The notes: generated from the sequence alone by a model not told the origin. A stretch of 64,000 nt of DNA from Catellatospora tritici (GCF_019083965.1 NZ_JAHRCY010000013.1:1-64000), one strand, 5' to 3'; positions 50,010 to 59,165 are shown, counted from the first letter of the stretch. A program made the numbers and translations.

Positions 50010-50968
50010 CGGGTGGCTCCTTCGAGGGTGGTGGCGGTGTCGGGGCGCCCGGTCAGGGCGAGGAAGACGTCGTCGAGGTCGGGGGTGTGCACGGTCAGCT
50101 CGGCGACCTCGACGGCGGCGCGGTCGAGCCGGTCGAGCACCTCACGCAGCGAACCGACGCCGCCGTCGCTGGGCACCTGCAGGGTCAGCGCCTCGTCGTC
50201 GCGGGTGTTCGGGCCGAGCGCGCGGGCCGCGGACTCCAGTTCGGCGAGCCCGGCGAAGCGCAGCCGGATGTGCCCGCCGGGGATGAGCCGCTTGAGCTCG
50301 GCCGGGGTGCCCTCGGCGATGATCCGGCCGTGGTCGAGCAGCGCCACCCGGTCGGCGAGCTGGTCGGCCTCCTCCAGGTACTGCGTGGTGAGGAGGATGG
50401 TGACCCCGCTTGCGACCAGGTCGCGGATGATGTCCCACATGGTGCGACGGCTGCGCGGGTCCAGGCCGGTGGTCGGCTCGTCCAGGAAGATGACCTTCGG
50501 GTTGCCGACCAGGGTCATGGCCAGGTCGAGTCGGCGCCGCATGCCGCCGGAGTAGGTCACGACCGGCTTGGTGGCCGCGTCGGACAGGTCGAACCGGGCC
50601 AGCAGGTCCGCGACGCGGCGGCGGCCCTCGGCCTTGGGCAGGTGGTTCAGGTCTGCCATGAGCATCAGGTTCTCGGCGCCGGTGAGCAGGTTGTCCACGG
50701 CCGAGAACTGGCCGGTGACGCCGATCGCGGCCCGCGCGCCGTCGGGGTCGGCGGCCACGTCGTGTCCGGCCACGACGGCCTGGCCGCCGTCGGCGCGGAT
50801 CAGCGTGGACAGGATGTTGACGGTGGTGGTCTTCCCGGCGCCGTTCGGGCCGAGCAGGGCGAAGATCGTGCCCGTGGGCACGTGCAGGTCGATGCCTTCG
50901 AGCACGGCCGCCTTGCCGTACGACTTGCGCAGGCCGGTGACCGTGATCGCCGATCGGGGGGTGGTCAT
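50006..50968 (-). CDS. ABC transporter ATP-binding protein (DrrA-like)
   Basis: 320 aa. Walker A GPNGAGKTT, signature YSGGMRRRLDLAMTLVGNP, Walker B VIFLDEPTTGLD, and the DrrA-type C-terminal extension (LQVPSDGGVGSLREVLDRLD). Pairs with the downstream ABC-2 permease. Third gene of the RHH-DUF4097-ABC unit, starting 13 bp after the DUF4097 gene. Confidence 0.94.
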   Translation of the reverse strand: MTTPRSAITVTGLRKSYGKAAVLEGIDLHVPTGTIFALLGPNGAGKTTTVNILSTLIRADGGQAVVAGHDVAADPDGARAAIGVTGQFSAVDNLLTGAENLMLMADLNHLPKAEGRRRVADLLARFDLSDAATKPVVTYSGGMRRRLDLAMTLVGNPKVIFLDEPTTGLDPRSRRTMWDIIRDLVASGVTILLTTQYLEEADQLADRVALLDHGRIIAEGTPAELKRLIPGGHIRLRFAGLAELESAARALGPNTRDDEALTLQVPSDGGVGSLREVLDRLDRAAVEVAELTVHTPDLDDVFLALTGRPDTATTLEGATR

Positions 50969-50981
50969 GGGGTGCTCTCCT

Positions 50982-51815
50982 TCAGGAACGGTGGATGATG
51001 ATGTCGCCCCAGTGCGTGCGGGCCCGGATCTCGACCTTCTCGTCGGTCTCCCGCGGCCCTTCGGCGCCGGCGAGCTCGTTGCGTACGGCGCCGGTGGCGT
51101 TGAGGTCCAGCCAGGCGGCAGTGCCCTCGGGGATGCCGACCTCGAGCTTTCCGGCCGCGGTCTGCAGCACGACCGCGCCGCGGACGACCGCGCCGACGCG
51201 GATCCCGCCGTGGGCCGTCTTGGCGGTCAGCCCGGCCGCGGCCCGGCCGACGTTGATGCCTCCGTTGGCGGCGTTGATCCGGGCCGGGCCGTCGGCGTCG
51301 CCGAGCCAGATCTCGCCGTTGGAACTCTTGAGAACCGTGCTGCCGGTGACGTGCCCGACCCGCAGGCGGCCGGTGCCGGTGGCGGCCTCGGCGTCGCCGT
51401 CGACGTGGTCGACCCACAGGTCGCCCGCGCCGGTGCCTGCCTGCAGCGGGCCGGTCTGCTGCAGGTGCAGGTCGCCGTAGCCGGTCCTGACGCGGCACTC
51501 GCCGAGCCGTCCGGTCGCCCGCAGTGAGCCGATGGAGGTCGAGCCCTCCAGGCCGGAGCCGGTCGGCACGTGGATCTCGACGTCGATCGACCCGGGCTTG
51601 CCGAACAGCGAGCTGGTCTTCGGCGTCCGGACCAGCAGGCGCCCGGCGGTGAACTCGACCCGGGTCTGCTCGGCCAGCTTCACCGACTTTGCGTTGTTGT
51701 TGCTCGGTCGCACGGTCACGACGGTGTCGGTGCGCTCGGCCGCGTGCACGCGCACCTCGGCGGCCGAGACCTGGATATCGACGATGATCGGTGTCGGTGT
51801 GTCGAAAGTGGGCAT
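50982..51815 (-). CDS. DUF4097-family beta-strand repeat protein
   Basis: 277 aa. No signal peptide. Repeating short beta-strand units (VRTGYGDLHLQQTGPLQAGT; GNGE-type turns such as SSNGEIWLGDADG) predict a beta-solenoid, as in DUF4097 proteins commonly encoded with ABC-2 exporters. Function unknown; perhaps a scaffold or sensor for the transporter. ATG at 51815; 51 bp after the RHH regulator gene. Confidence 0.88.
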   Translation of the reverse strand: MPTFDTPTPIIVDIQVSAAEVRVHAAERTDTVVTVRPSNNNAKSVKLAEQTRVEFTAGRLLVRTPKTSSLFGKPGSIDVEIHVPTGSGLEGSTSIGSLRATGRLGECRVRTGYGDLHLQQTGPLQAGTGAGDLWVDHVDGDAEAATGTGRLRVGHVTGSTVLKSSNGEIWLGDADGPARINAANGGINVGRAAAGLTAKTAHGGIRVGAVVRGAVVLQTAAGKLEVGIPEGTAAWLDLNATGAVRNELAGAEGPRETDEKVEIRARTHWGDIIIHRS

Positions 51816-51866
51816 GGTGGTCCCCTCGTGGCGGGTAGGTTGAGAGAAAGTCCTGGTGGAGCCGGG

Positions 51867-52388
51867 TCAGCGGACCCAGCCCGTGTAGCGCTGGCCGCTG
51901 TCGACGACCTGCGCGGAGGTGGGGCGCGGCGCGGAGTCGGCGCCCAGCATGGCGGCGGCGGCGCGGACCAGCCACGTGTTGACCGACATCCGCTCGCGGG
52001 CGGCCGCCTCCTCGATCCGGGCCTTGAGGTCGTCGGGCAGGCGCAGGTTGATCCGGGTCATCGGGCCGCGCTCGCCGGAGCCGTCCTCGACCGGGGCGGA
52101 GGCGGGGGCGGGGGTGGCGGGTTCGCCGGCGGGCGGCGTCTCGTCCAGGCGGGGGGTCACCACGAAGCCCGGGTCGCGTCCGCGCAGGCGCAGCTCGACC
52201 GAGCCGGGGGCCATGTCGCGGGTGATCTCGTCGGCGGCGGCCGACAGCGCTTCGAGCAGCGTCAGCCGCACCGCCGACTCCAGCGGCGCGGTGAGGCGGT
52301 CGGCGAGCGCGCGGGCGTCCTCGCCACCGGCCTCGGCGGCGGTGGCGAGTTCGCGGCGCAGCGTCTCGACGTACGGCGTCAGATCCAT
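51867..52388 (-). CDS. HicB/Arc-type ribbon-helix-helix regulator
   Basis: 173 aa. The C-terminal RHH domain (TRINLRLPDDLKARIEEAAA; ERMSVNTWLVRAAAAML, about residues 108-147) is typical of HicB/CopG-like DNA-binding proteins. The N-terminal half is an acidic helical domain (YVETLRRELATAAEAGGEDA). No HicA toxin is encoded beside it, so it is probably a transcriptional regulator of the following DUF4097-ABC operon rather than an antitoxin. ATG at 52388; direct repeats lie just upstream. Confidence 0.82.
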   Translation of the reverse strand: MDLTPYVETLRRELATAAEAGGEDARALADRLTAPLESAVRLTLLEALSAAADEITRDMAPGSVELRLRGRDPGFVVTPRLDETPPAGEPATPAPASAPVEDGSGERGPMTRINLRLPDDLKARIEEAAARERMSVNTWLVRAAAAMLGADSAPRPTSAQVVDSGQRYTGWVR

Positions 52389-52397
52389 GACGTCACT

Positions 52398-52417
52398 ATG
52401 GCACCAAGATGGCACCA
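52398..52417 (-). promoter_or_regulatory. Direct-repeat operator of the RHH regulator
   Basis: ATGGCACCA occurs at 52398-52406 and again at 52409-52417, 11 bp apart and thus on the same helix face; an inverted GTGCCAT copy lies about 25 bp further upstream of the gene. Position within 30 bp of the regulator's start fits autoregulation by an RHH dimer pair. Confidence 0.5.
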
Positions 52418-52524
52418 CTCGCAAGCCATTCTGGCTCATTCGTGTGCCATGAACGCGCGGAAGGGGCCGAACCCGCAGGTCCGGCCCCTTCCGTGCGGAC
52501 GCCAAGATCGGTCGAGGGAAGTTT

Positions 52525-52603
52525 CAAGATCGGTCAAGTTGCCGGGCAACCGGGCGAATCTTGGGGCGCCTTTCGCCCGATTGCCCGGCAGGTCGGGTGA
52601 TTT
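52525..52603 (+). repeat. Interspersed inverted repeat, family A, copy 4
   Basis: Starts CAAGATCGGTCAAGTTGCCG; the right arm CCGATTGCCCGGCA pairs with the left but the outer right end has decayed (GGTCGGGTGATTT). A partial extra CCAAGATCGGTC lies just left at about 52502-52513. It sits between the RHH gene and the end of the protease gene. Confidence 0.82.
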
Positions 52604-52616
52604 AGGACCCCTGTGG

Positions 52617-53825
52617 TCAGAGGGCGCGCTTGTTGAGGAGGCGGTTGGGGGTGCCGGACAGGGTGCCGGTGACGACGCCGGTGGTGGCGTTGTTGATGAT
52701 CCAGGTGTGGACGGTGGCCTGGGTGGCGTCGCCGTAGGTCGCCTTGTAGAGCACGGCGATGCCCGCGGCGTGCGGGGTCGACATCGAGGTGCCGTTGTAG
52801 CTGCCGGTGGTGTTGCCCGGCAGCGTCGACACGATCGCCGAGCCGGGGCCGTAGATGTCGACGCAGGAGCCGGTGGAGGAGTAGCTGGCGCGGGCGTCGG
52901 TCGAGGTGGTGGCCGCGACGACCAGGGCGGCGGTCAGGTTGCGCGGTAGTCGGTCGCAGGAGTTGCCGCCGGTGTTGCCCGCCGAGGTGGCCAGGAAGAC
53001 GCCCGCGTTCATCATGTTGGTCAGCGCGGTGGCCAGGGTCGAGCTGTAGGTGATGTTCCACGACGTGTTGGCCACGGCGGGCTTGACGTGGTTGCTGGTC
53101 ACCCAGTTGACCGCCGCGACCGCCCCCGAGGTGGTGCCGCTGCCCGCGCAGTTGAGCCACTTCACGCCGTGCAGCGACACCTGCTTGGCCACGCCGTACG
53201 AGGTCGAGCCGATGGTGCCCGCCACGTGGGTGCCGTGGCCGTTGCAGTCGGTGTTGTTGCTGTCCACGGCGTTGTAGTTGAACTGGGCCCGGCCGCCGAA
53301 GTTCGGGTGGCCGGCGTCCACGCCGGAGTCGATGATGTACGCGTGCACGCCCGCGCCGGTCGCGGTGTAGCTGTAGCTGGCCGACAGCGGCAGGTTGGTC
53401 TGGTCGACGCGGTCGATGCCCCAGGCGGGCGGGCTGGGCTGGGTGGTGTCCAGCACGTGGTGGTGCCACGCGTCGCGCTCGATGGCGACCACGTCGGAGC
53501 TGTGCGACAGCTCGGTGACCTGGGCGGGGCTCAGCGCGGCGGCGAAACCGTTGACCGCCTTGCCGAAGTCGACCCGGGTGGTGGCCTTCAGGGCGCGCAG
53601 CGCCGTGCCCCTGTCGGCGCCGGGGCGGAAGGTGACGAGGTAGACGCCCGGGATGACGGTCGTGTCCGCGTCGGCGGCGGGTGCCGTGATCGGGACGGGG
53701 ATCGCGCGGTACGGCGCCCCGGCCGCGGTGGCGGAGTCGGGTAGGGCCACGAGGGTGACCACGGTGGTGGCGGTGATGGTGGCGAGGGCGAGCAGGCGGT
53801 GGCGCCAGGGCCGTGTTGATGACAC
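52617..53825 (-). CDS. Secreted S8 subtilisin-like serine protease
   Basis: 402 aa. Signal peptide about 1-36, inhibitor I9 propeptide about 55-120 (GVYLVTFRPGADRGTALRAL), then a proteinase-K-type catalytic domain. The triad is Asp166 (IIDSGVD), His197 (GHGTHVAG) and Ser347 (GTSMSTPH). Extracellular protease. GTG at 53825 is preferred to GTG 53837 because GGAGGA lies just before it. There is no C-terminal binding domain, unlike many neighbours. Confidence 0.93.
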   Translation of the reverse strand: MSSTRPWRHRLLALATITATTVVTLVALPDSATAAGAPYRAIPVPITAPAADADTTVIPGVYLVTFRPGADRGTALRALKATTRVDFGKAVNGFAAALSPAQVTELSHSSDVVAIERDAWHHHVLDTTQPSPPAWGIDRVDQTNLPLSASYSYTATGAGVHAYIIDSGVDAGHPNFGGRAQFNYNAVDSNNTDCNGHGTHVAGTIGSTSYGVAKQVSLHGVKWLNCAGSGTTSGAVAAVNWVTSNHVKPAVANTSWNITYSSTLATALTNMMNAGVFLATSAGNTGGNSCDRLPRNLTAALVVAATTSTDARASYSSTGSCVDIYGPGSAIVSTLPGNTTGSYNGTSMSTPHAAGIAVLYKATYGDATQATVHTWIINNATTGVVTGTLSGTPNRLLNKRAL

Positions 53826-54163
53826 GTCTTCCTCCACATACCGGTGGACGTCCTGGGTGGACGGTATCTGGCCGGGAGATTACATAGACGTTGTTACGAC
53901 TATCAATGCTTTGGGCGTGACGTTTTCGGCGGTAGGCCGGAACTGGCGCGATGCCGCCAAGGACAACTTTCGGTGAGATCGACAGAAGTTCTTGTTGGCA
54001 CATCTGAAAGTGTGGACACATCGATGAAAAGTCTCTAGGGTGGCCGTCATCAATGTTTCGTATGTGTAACCGGCGGCGCGGTTACCCCTGAGCCCACCCC
54101 GGCATCCGGCGCGGCGGCGCGCGCCCTGCCTGGCCTCTCCCAGTCAGGAAGGGTCGGACCCCC
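53826..54163. other. Divergent intergenic region
   Basis: 338 bp. The middle (53875-54060) is clearly AT-richer and should carry the promoters of the subtilisin (minus) and the GSDH-like gene (plus). A small hairpin GTAACCG (54066-54072)/CGGTTAC (54079-54085) lies in the likely leader of the plus-strand gene. No gene is supported. Confidence 0.55.
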
Positions 54164-56998
54164 ATGTCCACAAGACACGCGTTCAGACGTACCCTCAGGC
54201 ACGCGGCCGCGGCCGCGCTGCTGCTCACCGGCCCGGCCCTCGTGGCCGTCGCCACCACCGCCGCCCCCGCGGCGGCGCACACCATCGACCCGGCCGGATT
54301 CCAGCAGATCGAGCTGGCGCGCGGCGTCGCCGAGATGGGCGAGCCCATGTCGCTGGCCGTGCTGCCCGACCGGTCCGTGCTGCACACCGCCCGCAACGGC
54401 ACGCTGCGCCGCACCGACGTCAACGGCGTCACCTCGGTGGTCGGCACCATCCCCGTCTACACCCACGACGAGGAGGGCCTGCAGGGCGTCGGCATCGACC
54501 CCGGCTTCGCCACCAACCGCTACATCTACCTGTACTTCGCCCCGCCACTGTCCACTCCGGCCGGTGACGCGCCCGCGACCGGCACCGACTGGACGGCCTG
54601 GACGGGGGTCAACCGGCTGGCCCGGTTCACCCTCAACGCCGACTTCACGGTGAACATGGGCAGCCAGGTCAACGTGCTGGACGTGCCCGCCAACCGGGGG
54701 CTGTGCTGCCACGTCGGCGGCGACATCGACTTCGACGCGGCGGGCAACCTCTACCTGTCCACCGGCGACGACAGCAACCCGTTCGACTCGGCCGGGTACG
54801 CCCCGATCGACGAGCGCACCGACCGCAACCCCGGCTACGACGCGCAGCGCTCGGCGGGCAACACCAACGACCTGCGCGGCAAGATCCTGCGGATCAAGGT
54901 CGCCGCCAACGGGACGTACACGATTCCGTCGGGGAACCTGTTCGCGCCGGGCACGGCCAAGACCCGGGCCGAGGTCTACGCGATGGGCTTCCGCAACCCG
55001 TTCCGGATGAGCGTCGACAAGGCCACCGGCGTCGTGTACGTCGGCGACTACGGCCCCGACGCGGGCACGACGGATGCCAACCGGGGCCCCAGCGGACAGG
55101 TCGAGTTCAACCGGATCACCTCGGCGGGCAACTACGGCTGGCCGTACTGCACCGGCGCCAACACCAGCACCGAGACGTACAACGAGTGGAACTTCGCCAC
55201 CAACAGCACCGGGGCCAAGTTCAACTGCACCGGCGGGCCGACCAACAACTCGTTCCGCAACACCGGTCTGACCACGCTGCCCGCCGCGCGCCCCGCCTGG
55301 ATCAAGTACGGCGGGGACAGCGGCACGCCGACCGAGTTCGGCGGCGGCTCCGAGTCGCCGATGGCCGGGCCGGTGTACCGCTACAACGCCTCGTCCACGT
55401 CCGCGGTCAAGTTCCCGCAGGACCTGGACGGGATGTTCTTCGCGATGGAGTTCGGGCGGGGCTGGATCAAGCCGATCCACGTCAACGCCGACGGCAGCCG
55501 GGGCACCATCGACGCCTTCCCGTGGACCGGCAAGCAGGTCATGGACTCGGCGTTCGGCCCGGACGGCGCCCTGTACGTGCTCGACTACGGCACCGGCTAC
55601 TTCAACGGCGACGCCAACTCGGCGCTGTACCGCTTCGAGTACGTCGGCACCGGCAACCGGGCGCCGATCGCGAACGCCAACGGGACGCCGACCTCGGGTT
55701 CGGCGCCGCTGACGGTCGCGTTCTCGTCGGCGGGTTCGTCGGACCCCGAGGGCGGGGCACTGACGTACTCGTGGGACTTCGGTGACGGGACCAGCTCGAC
55801 GGCGGCCAACCCGAGCCACACGTACGCGACCAACGGGACCTACACCGCGACACTGACCGTACGCGACCCGCAGGGCGTCGCGGGCGGCGACAGCGTGATC
55901 ATCACGGTCGGCAACACCGCGCCGACGGTGTCGCTCAACGTGCCGGGGGACGGGCAGTTGGTCAGCTTCGGCGACACGGTCAGCTACTCCATCTCCGTCA
56001 GCGACACGCAGGACGGCGCGATCGACTGCGCCAAGGTCAAACTGACCTACGTGCTCGGCCACGACCAGCACGGGCACCAGATCACCTCGAAGAACGGCTG
56101 CTCGGGCACGATGACCATCCCGGTCGACGGTGAGCACGACGACGCGGCGAACATCTTCGCGATCTTCGACGCGGAGTACACCGACGGCGGCGGGCTGACC
56201 ACACACGCCCAGGCGATCCTGCAGCCCAGGCACCGGCAGGCCGAGCACTTCGGCTCCTCGCTCGGCATCAACACGTTCACCAAGACCACGGCCGAGGGTG
56301 GCAAGACCGTCGGTGACATCCACAACGGCGACTGGATCTCGTTCACGCCGTACCGGCTGACCAACGCGACCGGCTTCACCGCCCGGGTGTCCTCCGGCGG
56401 GGTCGGCGGCACGCTGCAGGTCCGGGCCGGGTCGGCCACCGGCACCGTGCTCGGGTCGGCGACCGTCCCGGTGACGGGCGGCTGGGAGACGTTCACCAAC
56501 GTCAGCGGCACCATCACCAACCCGCCCAACGGCACCACCGCGCTGTATCTGACCTTCTCCGGTGGCGCGGGCGCGCTGTTCGACCTGGACTCGTTCACGT
56601 TCACCACCGCCGCGGGCGTCGGGCCGATCAAGGGCCTGGGGGGCAAGTGCCTGGACGTGCGCGGTGCGGCCACGGCCGACGGCACCCAGGTGCAGATCTA
56701 CACCTGCAACGGGACCGGGGCGCAGACCTGGACCGTCAACGGGCAGACGCTGCGGTCGTCGGGCAAGTGCTTGGACATCTCCGGCGGCGGCACGGCCGAC
56801 GGCACCAAGGTGCAGATCTGGACCTGCAACGGGTCGGGCGCGCAGAACTGGGTCTACCAGTCCTCGGATCAGACCCTGCGCAACCCGCAGTCGGGCAAGT
56901 GCCTGGACGTGTCGGGCAACAACTCCGCCGACAGCACGGTCGTGCACCTGTGGACCTGCGTCGCCGGGGCGGCCAACCAGAAGTGGACCCTGCCCTGA
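54164..56998 (+). CDS. Secreted GSDH-like (PQQ/sorbosone dehydrogenase) protein with PKD, CBM6 and RICIN
   Basis: 944 aa. Signal peptide 1-38. A six-bladed propeller of the soluble glucose/sorbosone dehydrogenase type spans about 45-505 (MSLAVLPDRSVLHTARNGTL; DDSNPFDSAGYAP; EVYAMGFRNPFRMSVDKATG). PKD about 510-595 (WDFGDGTSSTA), a further beta domain about 600-690, CBM6 about 690-815, RICIN about 820-944 (GKCLDVRGAATADGT). Probably oxidises or binds sugars outside the cell. ATG 54164 with GGAAGGG upstream. It is 65 bp ahead of the ThuA/DUF1080 gene and likely co-transcribed. Its last 129 coding bases are identical to those of that gene. Confidence 0.87.
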   Translation: MSTRHAFRRTLRHAAAAALLLTGPALVAVATTAAPAAAHTIDPAGFQQIELARGVAEMGEPMSLAVLPDRSVLHTARNGTLRRTDVNGVTSVVGTIPVYTHDEEGLQGVGIDPGFATNRYIYLYFAPPLSTPAGDAPATGTDWTAWTGVNRLARFTLNADFTVNMGSQVNVLDVPANRGLCCHVGGDIDFDAAGNLYLSTGDDSNPFDSAGYAPIDERTDRNPGYDAQRSAGNTNDLRGKILRIKVAANGTYTIPSGNLFAPGTAKTRAEVYAMGFRNPFRMSVDKATGVVYVGDYGPDAGTTDANRGPSGQVEFNRITSAGNYGWPYCTGANTSTETYNEWNFATNSTGAKFNCTGGPTNNSFRNTGLTTLPAARPAWIKYGGDSGTPTEFGGGSESPMAGPVYRYNASSTSAVKFPQDLDGMFFAMEFGRGWIKPIHVNADGSRGTIDAFPWTGKQVMDSAFGPDGALYVLDYGTGYFNGDANSALYRFEYVGTGNRAPIANANGTPTSGSAPLTVAFSSAGSSDPEGGALTYSWDFGDGTSSTAANPSHTYATNGTYTATLTVRDPQGVAGGDSVIITVGNTAPTVSLNVPGDGQLVSFGDTVSYSISVSDTQDGAIDCAKVKLTYVLGHDQHGHQITSKNGCSGTMTIPVDGEHDDAANIFAIFDAEYTDGGGLTTHAQAILQPRHRQAEHFGSSLGINTFTKTTAEGGKTVGDIHNGDWISFTPYRLTNATGFTARVSSGGVGGTLQVRAGSATGTVLGSATVPVTGGWETFTNVSGTITNPPNGTTALYLTFSGGAGALFDLDSFTFTTAAGVGPIKGLGGKCLDVRGAATADGTQVQIYTCNGTGAQTWTVNGQTLRSSGKCLDISGGGTADGTKVQIWTCNGSGAQNWVYQSSDQTLRNPQSGKCLDVSGNNSADSTVVHLWTCVAGAANQKWTLP

Positions 56999-57000
56999 CC
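56870..57000 (+). repeat. 131-bp exact repeat, copy 1 (GSDH-like 3' end)
   Basis: Identical, base for base as read here, to 59035-59165. Covers the final RICIN repeat (NPQSGKCLDVSGNNSADSTV), the stop codon and two bases beyond. Identity ends abruptly on both sides. Confidence 0.9.
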
Positions 57001-57063
57001 AGCCGCGGGCCGGGCGGCACCCCCCGCCCGGTCCGCTCCCTCCCTCGTTAAAGGAGCAACCCC

Positions 57064-59163
57064 GTGCGCAGCATCCTGCGAACCGCGCTAGGCACGGCCG
57101 CGGCCACGCTGACCGTGCTCGCGGCCACCGCCTGTCCGGCGGCCGCCGCCGACACCCCGTACGACGTGCTGGTCTTCTCCAAGACGGCCGGCTTCCGGCA
57201 CGACTCGATCGCCGTGGGCACCCAGGCCATCCGTGATCTGGGCGCCGCCAACAGCTTCACCGTCACCGCCACCGAGGACGCCGCCGCCTTCACCACCGCC
57301 AACCTGGCGCAGTACGAGGCGGTCGTCTTCCTCAACACCACCGGCGACGTGCTCAACGACACCCAGCAGACCGCCTTCGAGAGCTACATCCGGGGCGGCG
57401 GCGGGTACGTCGGCGTGCACGCCGCCGCCGACACCGAGTACTCCTGGCCGTTCTACGGCAACCTCGTCGGCGCCTGGTTCGCCTCGCACCCGGCGATCCA
57501 GCAGGCCAACGTCAAGATTGAGGATCGGGCCAAGGCCGCCACGGCGCACCTGCCGCAGACCTGGACCCGCACCGACGAGTGGTACAACTACCAGACCAAC
57601 GTCCGGTCCACCGCGAAGGTGCTGGCCACCCTCGACGAGTCGTCCTACACCGGCGGCGGCATGGGCGCCGACCACCCGCACGCGTGGTGCAAGACGATCG
57701 ACAGCGGCCGGTCGTTCTACACCGGCGCCGGACACACCCAGGAGTCGTACGCCGACCCCGCGTTCCGGGCGCACCTGCTCGGCGGCATCCGGTACGCCGC
57801 CAACCGCACCAAGGCCGACTGCCGCCCCGAGAACGGCTACACCGCCCTCTACAACGGCTCGACCACGGGCTGGTCGCAGGCGGGGCCGGGCAGCCTCACC
57901 AACAGCGACGCCACGCTGACCACCGTCGGCGGCATGGGCCTGTTCTGGTACAGCGCCAAGCAGTTCACCTCGTACTCGCTGAAGCTGGACTGGAAGCTCA
58001 CCGGCGACTCGAACTCGGGCGTGTTCATCGGCTTCCCGCCGTCGACCGACCCGTGGTCGGCGGTGGACAACGGCTACGAGGTGCAGATCGACGCCACCGA
58101 CGCCGCCGACCGGACCACCGGCTCGGTGTACACGTTCCAGTCGGCCAACATCGCCGCCCGCGACGCCGCGCTCAACCCGCCCGGCGAGTGGAACACCTAC
58201 GAGCTGCTGGTCGAGGGGGAGCGGCTGCAGATCTTCCTCAACGGCGTGAAGATCAACGACTTCACCAACACCAATCCGGTGCGGAGCCTGGCCGGGCACA
58301 TCGGCATCCAGAACCACGGCACCGGCGACACCGCCGCGTTCCGCAACGTACGGATCAAGGAGCTGGGCGGCACCACGCCGACCGACGTGACGCTGCAGGC
58401 GGAGTCGTTCACCACCGCCAGTGGCGTACAGGCGTTCACCAAGGCGGGCGCGAACAACGGGCAGACGCTCGGCTATGTCGACCCGGGCGACTGGGCGTCG
58501 TACGCCAACGTCAACACCGGCGGGGCGACGAGCTTCCGGGCCCGCGTGGTGTCGGGCGGTCCGGGCGGTGCCATCCAGGTGCGCACCGGCTCCACTACCG
58601 GCCCGATCCTCGGCACGGTCGCCGTGCCCAACACGGGCAGCTGGTCCACGTACGCCAACGTCAGCGCCCCGCTGACCGGTGTGCCCACCGGCAACCAGAC
58701 GCTGTTCCTGACGTTCACCGGCACCGGCACCGGCCTGTTCGACGTCGACGACTTCACCCTGGTCAAGACGGCGACGCCGGGCACCGGCCCGATCAAGGGC
58801 CTGGCGGGCAAGTGCCTGGACGTACGCGGTTCCGGCACTGCCGACGGCACCCAGATCCAGCTCTACACCTGCAACGGCTCCGGGGCGCAGAACTGGACCG
58901 TCAGCGGGCAGACGTTGCGGGCGCTGGGCAAGTGCCTGGACGTCTCCGGCGGCGGCAGCGCCGACGGTACGAAGATCCAGCTGTGGACCTGCAACGGCTC
59001 CGGCGCGCAGAACTGGGCCTACCAGTCCGCCGACCAGACCCTGCGCAACCCGCAGTCGGGCAAGTGCCTGGACGTGTCGGGCAACAACTCCGCCGACAGC
59101 ACGGTCGTGCACCTGTGGACCTGCGTCGCCGGGGCGGCCAACCAGAAGTGGACCCTGCCCTGA
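57064..59163 (+). CDS. Secreted ThuA + DUF1080 protein with CBM6 and RICIN
   Basis: 699 aa. Signal peptide 1-29. A ThuA-like glutamine-amidotransferase fold at about 32-260 (YDVLVFSKTAGFRHDSI; GGGYVGVHAAADTEYSW). DUF1080/3-keto-disaccharide-hydrolase domain at about 262-435 (GYTALYNGSTTGWSQAG; DSNSGVFIGFPPS). CBM6 about 440-560, RICIN about 572-699. ThuA and DUF1080 belong to 3-keto-sugar metabolism. With the GSDH-like gene upstream this suggests extracellular oxidation of a glycoside and cleavage of the keto product. GTG 57064 with AAAGGAG upstream. Confidence 0.9.
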   Translation: MRSILRTALGTAAATLTVLAATACPAAAADTPYDVLVFSKTAGFRHDSIAVGTQAIRDLGAANSFTVTATEDAAAFTTANLAQYEAVVFLNTTGDVLNDTQQTAFESYIRGGGGYVGVHAAADTEYSWPFYGNLVGAWFASHPAIQQANVKIEDRAKAATAHLPQTWTRTDEWYNYQTNVRSTAKVLATLDESSYTGGGMGADHPHAWCKTIDSGRSFYTGAGHTQESYADPAFRAHLLGGIRYAANRTKADCRPENGYTALYNGSTTGWSQAGPGSLTNSDATLTTVGGMGLFWYSAKQFTSYSLKLDWKLTGDSNSGVFIGFPPSTDPWSAVDNGYEVQIDATDAADRTTGSVYTFQSANIAARDAALNPPGEWNTYELLVEGERLQIFLNGVKINDFTNTNPVRSLAGHIGIQNHGTGDTAAFRNVRIKELGGTTPTDVTLQAESFTTASGVQAFTKAGANNGQTLGYVDPGDWASYANVNTGGATSFRARVVSGGPGGAIQVRTGSTTGPILGTVAVPNTGSWSTYANVSAPLTGVPTGNQTLFLTFTGTGTGLFDVDDFTLVKTATPGTGPIKGLAGKCLDVRGSGTADGTQIQLYTCNGSGAQNWTVSGQTLRALGKCLDVSGGGSADGTKIQLWTCNGSGAQNWAYQSADQTLRNPQSGKCLDVSGNNSADSTVVHLWTCVAGAANQKWTLP

Positions 59164-59165
59164 CC
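59035..59165 (+). repeat. 131-bp exact repeat, copy 2 (ThuA/DUF1080 3' end)
   Basis: Second copy of the segment at 56870-57000, again covering the last RICIN repeat and stop codon of its gene. Upstream RICIN repeats of the two genes are similar but not identical, so this stretch was copied or converted recently. Confidence 0.9.

Noticed and set aside
51867..52388. HicA/HicB toxin-antitoxin pair
   Set aside because: Only the RHH protein is present; the neighbouring gene is DUF4097, not a HicA-type toxin.
54050..56947. Long minus-strand open frame opposite the GSDH-like gene
   Set aside because: Composition is Arg/Val/Gly/Asp-rich shadow sequence; the plus strand has a signal peptide and recognisable domains throughout.
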